Origin: Chloroflexota bacterium
GTDB lineage: Bacteria; Chloroflexota; Dehalococcoidia; SHYB01
DNA: 8,942 nt
Direction of reading: 5' to 3'
Assembly: GCA_016200725.1 (NCBI GenBank)
Contig: JACQEE010000054.1
Coordinates: 1 to 8,942, forward strand
Part shown: piece by piece, positions 6,728-8,942 of the stretch
Position numbering within the stretch: position 1 is the stretch's first letter
How the letters are laid out: each line of letters begins with the position of its first letter
Notes under the pieces: model-generated
What the model was told of the DNA's origin: nothing
Databases searched by the model: none
The model's input: only the letters and a program-made list of their open reading frames with translations
Made by a program: the position numbers and the translations under genes

Positions 6728-7732
6728 ATGCGCTTCGAACTGCGATATGACTTGCGCAACCCGCCCCAGTGGCGTCGTCCCTTCGAGGCGTATTACGCGG
6801 ACTTTCTACGCCAGGTGGAGTGGGCGGATGCGCACGGCTTCGCGCGCGTGAGCCTGATGGAGCACCACTTCGTCGAGGATGGGTACGACCCGTCGCCGCT
6901 GACGGTGGCGGCGGCGATCGCGGCGCGGACGAAGCGCATCAAGATCAAGGTGAACGTGCTGCTGCTGACGCTGCGGCACCCGGTGCAGGTCGCCGAGGAG
7001 ATCGCGCTGGTGGACATCATCAGCGGCGGTCGCATCGAGGTCGTGTTCGGCGCGGGCTACCGGCACAACGAGTTCGAGGGCTACGGCGTGCCGCGAAAGT
7101 ACCGCCCGAGCCGCATGGCCGAGGGACTCGAAATCATCCGGCGCTGCTGGACGGAAGAGTCATTCGATTTCCAGGGCAAACACTGGAACCTGAAGGACGT
7201 GCGGGCGATGCCGAAGCCTATCCAGAAGCCGCACCCGCGCATCGTGATGGGCGGCAACTCGGAGGGCGCAGCGCGTCGAGCGGCACAGTACGCCGACGAG
7301 TTCGCGCCGGTGCGCCCGGAGTTGCTCACCGTGTTCAACGAGGAGCGCGTGCGACTCGGGAAGCCGCCCGGGCTGCCGCCGCCGAAGGCAGGGCTCCCGC
7401 GCGCGCCGCTGTTCCTCCATGTAAGTCGCGACCCCGCGACGGCATGGAAACGCATCGCGCCGCACGCGCGCTACGAGACGGACGAGTACGGCAAGTGGAC
7501 CATGGACGACCCGCTCATCCCGTATAAGCAGGGCGTCACGGACGAGCAGTTGCGCCAGAACTACCAGGTCGTGACGCCGGAGGAGGCCGTCGCGTTTGGC
7601 CGACGCCTCGAAGCGGCGTGGGGCGCGAACGCCTCGATGAGTTTCCACCCGCTGATGGGCGGCATGCCCTTCGAGTTGGGTCAGGAGTCGCTGGAGTTGG
7701 TCGTGCGCGAGGTGATGCCGAAGTTCGCGTAA
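6728..7732 (+). CDS. Luciferase-like monooxygenase (LLM class flavin-dependent oxidoreductase)
   Basis: A 334-residue TIM-barrel protein of the bacterial luciferase superfamily, using FMN or F420 to oxidise or reduce organic substrates. Family marks are the N-terminal barrel strand with LMEHHFVEDGYDPSPL (residues 43-58), then VNVLLLTLRHPVQVAEEIALVDIISGGRIEVVFGAGY and, downstream, KPHPRIVMGGNSEGAARRAA near residues 167-185. The length is normal. The ATG at 6728 lies 5 bp after the SemiSWEET stop. The nearest purine-rich stretch (GGGGGAGAG) is about 12 bases away, rather far, so translational coupling to the upstream gene is likely. Whether the cofactor is FMN or F420 cannot be decided by eye. 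The substrate is unknown. Confidence 0.92.
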   Translation: MRFELRYDLRNPPQWRRPFEAYYADFLRQVEWADAHGFARVSLMEHHFVEDGYDPSPLTVAAAIAARTKRIKIKVNVLLLTLRHPVQVAEEIALVDIISGGRIEVVFGAGYRHNEFEGYGVPRKYRPSRMAEGLEIIRRCWTEESFDFQGKHWNLKDVRAMPKPIQKPHPRIVMGGNSEGAARRAAQYADEFAPVRPELLTVFNEERVRLGKPPGLPPPKAGLPRAPLFLHVSRDPATAWKRIAPHARYETDEYGKWTMDDPLIPYKQGVTDEQLRQNYQVVTPEEAVAFGRRLEAAWGANASMSFHPLMGGMPFELGQESLELVVREVMPKFA

Positions 7733-7734
7733 GC

Positions 7735-7770
7735 GGCCGTTGTGGTTCGACAGGCTCACCACGAACGGCC
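7735..7770. repeat. Interspersed palindromic repeat with TTCGACAGGCTCA core
   Basis: GGCCGTTGTGG (7735-7745) pairs with CCACGAACGGCC (7759-7770), with one bulged base, around the 13-base loop TTCGACAGGCTCA. It starts 2 bases after the luciferase-like gene stop. I recall this core, and its spurious translation VSLSNH, as a repeat found in many environmental bacterial genomes. The stem could act as a terminator-like or mRNA-stabilising structure, but no T-run follows. The rest of 7771-7857 shows nothing I can name. Confidence 0.7.
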
Positions 7771-7857
7771 TAGAGTGATGCCGCAGTTTGCAGGGTAACC
7801 GGCCCTAGACGAACCGTTGCGCGGTGCCGTATAACCGATCACACGGTCGACGGATCC

Positions 7858-7863
7858 AGGAGG
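7858..7863 (+). promoter_or_regulatory. Consensus ribosome-binding site fixing the mscL GTG start
   Basis: AGGAGG lies 5 bases before the GTG at 7869. It decides against the longer in-frame start at 7824, whose extra 15 residues do not look like MscL. Confidence 0.85.
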
Positions 7864-7868
7864 GAATC

Positions 7869-8285
7869 GTGAAGCTGCTGCAGGACTTCAAGGCATTCAT
7901 CTCACGGGGCAACGTGACCGAACTGGCGATCGCCGTGGTGATCGGCGCGGCGTTCGGGGCGGTGGTGACGTCGCTGGTGAAGGACCTCATCACGCCGCTG
8001 ATCGGCATCGTGGGCAAGAAGGACTTCTCCAACTTCGCCTTCACCATCCACGGGAGCCGCTTCGCCTACGGCAACTTCGTGAACGCGCTGCTCTCGTTCC
8101 TCATCGTGGCCGCGGCGGTGTTCTTCCTCATCGTGGTGCCGCTGAACGCGTTCATCGCGCGGTCGCGTCGCGAGCAGAAGCCGGCAGACCCCACGACGCG
8201 CAAGTGCCCCGAGTGCCTCAGCGACATCCCCCTCGCGGCGAAGCGCTGCGCACACTGCGCGTCGGTGGTGCAGCCGGCAGCGTAG
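7869..8285 (+). CDS. mscL: Large-conductance mechanosensitive channel with C-terminal zinc ribbon
   Basis: MscL forms a homopentameric inner-membrane channel that opens under membrane tension to release solutes during hypo-osmotic shock. The 138-residue product starts KLLQDFKAFISRGNVTELAIAVVIGAAFGAVVTSLVKDLITPLIG, the classic N-terminal helix plus pore-lining TM1 with its small-residue pattern. The periplasmic loop carries YGNFVNALLSFLIVAAAVFFLIV, the start of TM2. After the usual cytoplasmic basic stretch, two Cys pairs (CPEC at about residues 114-117 and CAHC at about 127-130) form a probable zinc ribbon, an extension seen in some high-GC bacteria but absent from E. coli MscL. The start is GTG with a consensus ribosome site. 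The gene stands alone between two palindromic repeats. Confidence 0.95.
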   Translation: MKLLQDFKAFISRGNVTELAIAVVIGAAFGAVVTSLVKDLITPLIGIVGKKDFSNFAFTIHGSRFAYGNFVNALLSFLIVAAAVFFLIVVPLNAFIARSRREQKPADPTTRKCPECLSDIPLAAKRCAHCASVVQPAA

Positions 8286-8298
8286 ATCTTTCCCCCTC

Positions 8299-8357
8299 GC
8301 CCGTCTGCGGGAGAGGACCCCTGGCGCAGCCAGGGAGGTGAGGGTCCGCAGGCGGGC
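8299..8357. repeat. Nested stem-loop repeat between convergent genes
   Basis: A 12-bp outer stem (8299-8310 with 8346-8357, one G-T wobble) encloses a perfect 7-bp inner stem CCCTGGC/GCCAGGG (8319-8325 with 8329-8335, loop GCA). It begins 13 bases after the mscL stop and ends directly at the stop codon of the convergent split-barrel gene. The GGTGAGGG and GGGAGAGG words are typical of widespread intergenic palindromes in high-GC genomes. It may stop or protect transcripts from both sides, but no U-tract is seen. Confidence 0.65.
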
Positions 8358-8777
8358 CTAGGCGCCAACCGAGGACTCGCGGTCCGGCACGACGACGATG
8401 ACGGCGCGTCGCTCCTTGCGCATGACCTCGTCGTACTCGGCCCAGTCCGGGTGCTCCTTGCCTGCAGCGTTGCGGTAGACCTCGCGAAGGGCCATGCGCA
8501 ACTTGTCGGTGTCGGTGTTCTTCGCGTCGAGGATGCGGGCGTGGCCATCGAGGACGAGGTAGCCCCACCACTCGCGCTTGCTCACGAGGAGCGCGCAGCG
8601 CGGGTCGCGGCGCAGGTTGGCGAGTTTGGCGCGGTCGTCGGTGGTCGTGAAGGCGATGCCGTCGGCGTACGGGCCGACGGTGACGATGCTCATCTGCAAG
8701 CCGCCGTTCTTGCGATGGGTGGTCAGGACGGCCATGTGATGCTGCGCGGCGAAGGCCTTGGCTTTGTCTGAGATCAA
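8358..8777 (-). CDS. PPOX-class (pyridoxamine-5'-phosphate-oxidase-like split-barrel) F420/FMN-binding protein
   Basis: A 139-residue flavin/deazaflavin-binding split-barrel protein, of the Rv1155-like class by appearance. These dimeric proteins bind F420 or FMN and reduce small molecules. The N-terminal helix and strand (SDKAKAFAAQHHMAVLTTHRKNGG) are typical, as are the segments YADGIAFTTTDDRAKLANLRRDPRCALLV and YLVLDGHARI. The length is normal. The start is TTG at 8775-8777: there is no in-frame ATG or GTG between it and the upstream stop at 8814-8816, and GAGGAAG (8783-8789) lies 5 bases before it. An ATG at 8780-8782 is out of frame and stops after two codons. The Vsr-like gene ends 22 bp upstream on the same strand, so the two may be co-transcribed. 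F420 rather than FMN use is an inference from the family. Confidence 0.88.
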   Translation of the reverse strand: MISDKAKAFAAQHHMAVLTTHRKNGGLQMSIVTVGPYADGIAFTTTDDRAKLANLRRDPRCALLVSKREWWGYLVLDGHARILDAKNTDTDKLRMALREVYRNAAGKEHPDWAEYDEVMRKERRAVIVVVPDRESSVGA

Positions 8778-8799
8778 CGCATCTTCCTCATGGATGAAG

Positions 8800-8942
8800 T
8801 CAGACGCAGTCTTTCAGGGCCAGTCGAAGTTTGCGAATGGCGGTCGTTGGTCGCGTCTTTAGGACGTGCTCCCAGACGCGGATCACTTGCCAGCCACCTT
8901 CCGTGAGTGCGGCGTTGTTAATCTTGTCCCTGAGGACATTCC
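8800..8942 (-). CDS. Vsr-type very short patch repair endonuclease, C-terminal fragment
   Basis: The frame is open from the right window edge to TGA at 8800-8802, giving the last 46 residues of a protein read leftwards. The fragment has NVLRDKINNAALTEGGWQVI followed by RVWEHVL. This matches the end of Vsr-family T/G-mismatch endonucleases, where an N-x-x-RD helix precedes the strand GWxVxxVWE. Vsr repairs deaminated methylcytosine and is usually encoded near a DNA methyltransferase, which would lie beyond the edge. The catalytic residues are outside the window. A DUF559-type nuclease of the same fold is the main alternative. It ends 22 bp before the split-barrel gene on the same strand. Confidence 0.72.
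   Translation of the reverse strand, partial: NVLRDKINNAALTEGGWQVIRVWEHVLKTRPTTAIRKLRLALKDCV

Noticed and set aside
7160..7762. A 200-codon - strand frame starting MVSLSNHNGRL
   Set aside because: Its first residues come from the palindromic repeat and the rest is the shadow of the luciferase-like gene. This is a known type of false gene call.
1..8942. CRISPR array, tRNA or rRNA genes, or intact insertion sequence
   Set aside because: I saw no spaced direct repeats, no tRNA-like cloverleaf or rRNA sequence, and no transposase motifs on either strand.

Overview
The window reads as bacterial chromosome with high GC content. It carries mostly metabolic and transport genes, with one lower-GC broken gene in the middle. 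I think a Chloroflexota (Dehalococcoidia-like) or similar high-GC soil, marine or groundwater lineage is the likeliest source. The reasons are a family-5 lipoprotein with a long Ala/Thr/Pro/Val linker after its lipid-anchored cysteine, tandem CaiB/BaiF CoA-transferases, a luciferase-like monooxygenase and an F420/FMN split-barrel protein close together, an MscL with a C-terminal zinc ribbon, and palindromic intergenic repeats. An actinobacterial source cannot be excluded, and no phylogenetic marker is present.

Layout, left to right. At 1-1990 (+) two CaiB/BaiF family CoA-transferase genes lie in tandem, the first cut by the window edge. At 2023-3328 (-) is an OLD-family ATPase/TOPRIM nuclease gene that is broken: its Walker A, Walker B/TOPRIM and C-terminal parts lie in three reading frames, and the ABC-signature region appears to be missing. 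At 3461-4447 (+) is an atypical SDR (NAD-epimerase-like) protein without the usual catalytic tyrosine. It converges on a solute-binding lipoprotein of ABC peptide-type transporters (4533-6260, -), and a strong hairpin terminator lies between them. The lipoprotein has a good sigma70-like promoter. Divergent from it are a SemiSWEET-type small sugar transporter, apparently starting at CTG, and a luciferase-like monooxygenase 5 bp behind it. Next come a palindromic repeat, MscL, and a nested stem-loop repeat. On the - strand follow a split-barrel F420/FMN protein with a TTG start and, running off the right edge, the C-terminus of a Vsr-type endonuclease just upstream of it.

How the genes fit together. 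The paired CoA-transferases, the luciferase-like monooxygenase, the peptide/solute-binding lipoprotein and the SemiSWEET suggest uptake and degradation of organic compounds, but no complete pathway is visible. The OLD relic and the Vsr fragment are the only genes with a defence or repair flavour, and they are about 5 kb apart. I do not see a convincing new multi-gene system here. The points most worth checking are the broken OLD gene, the CTG start of the SemiSWEET, the tyrosine-less SDR and the two palindromic repeats.
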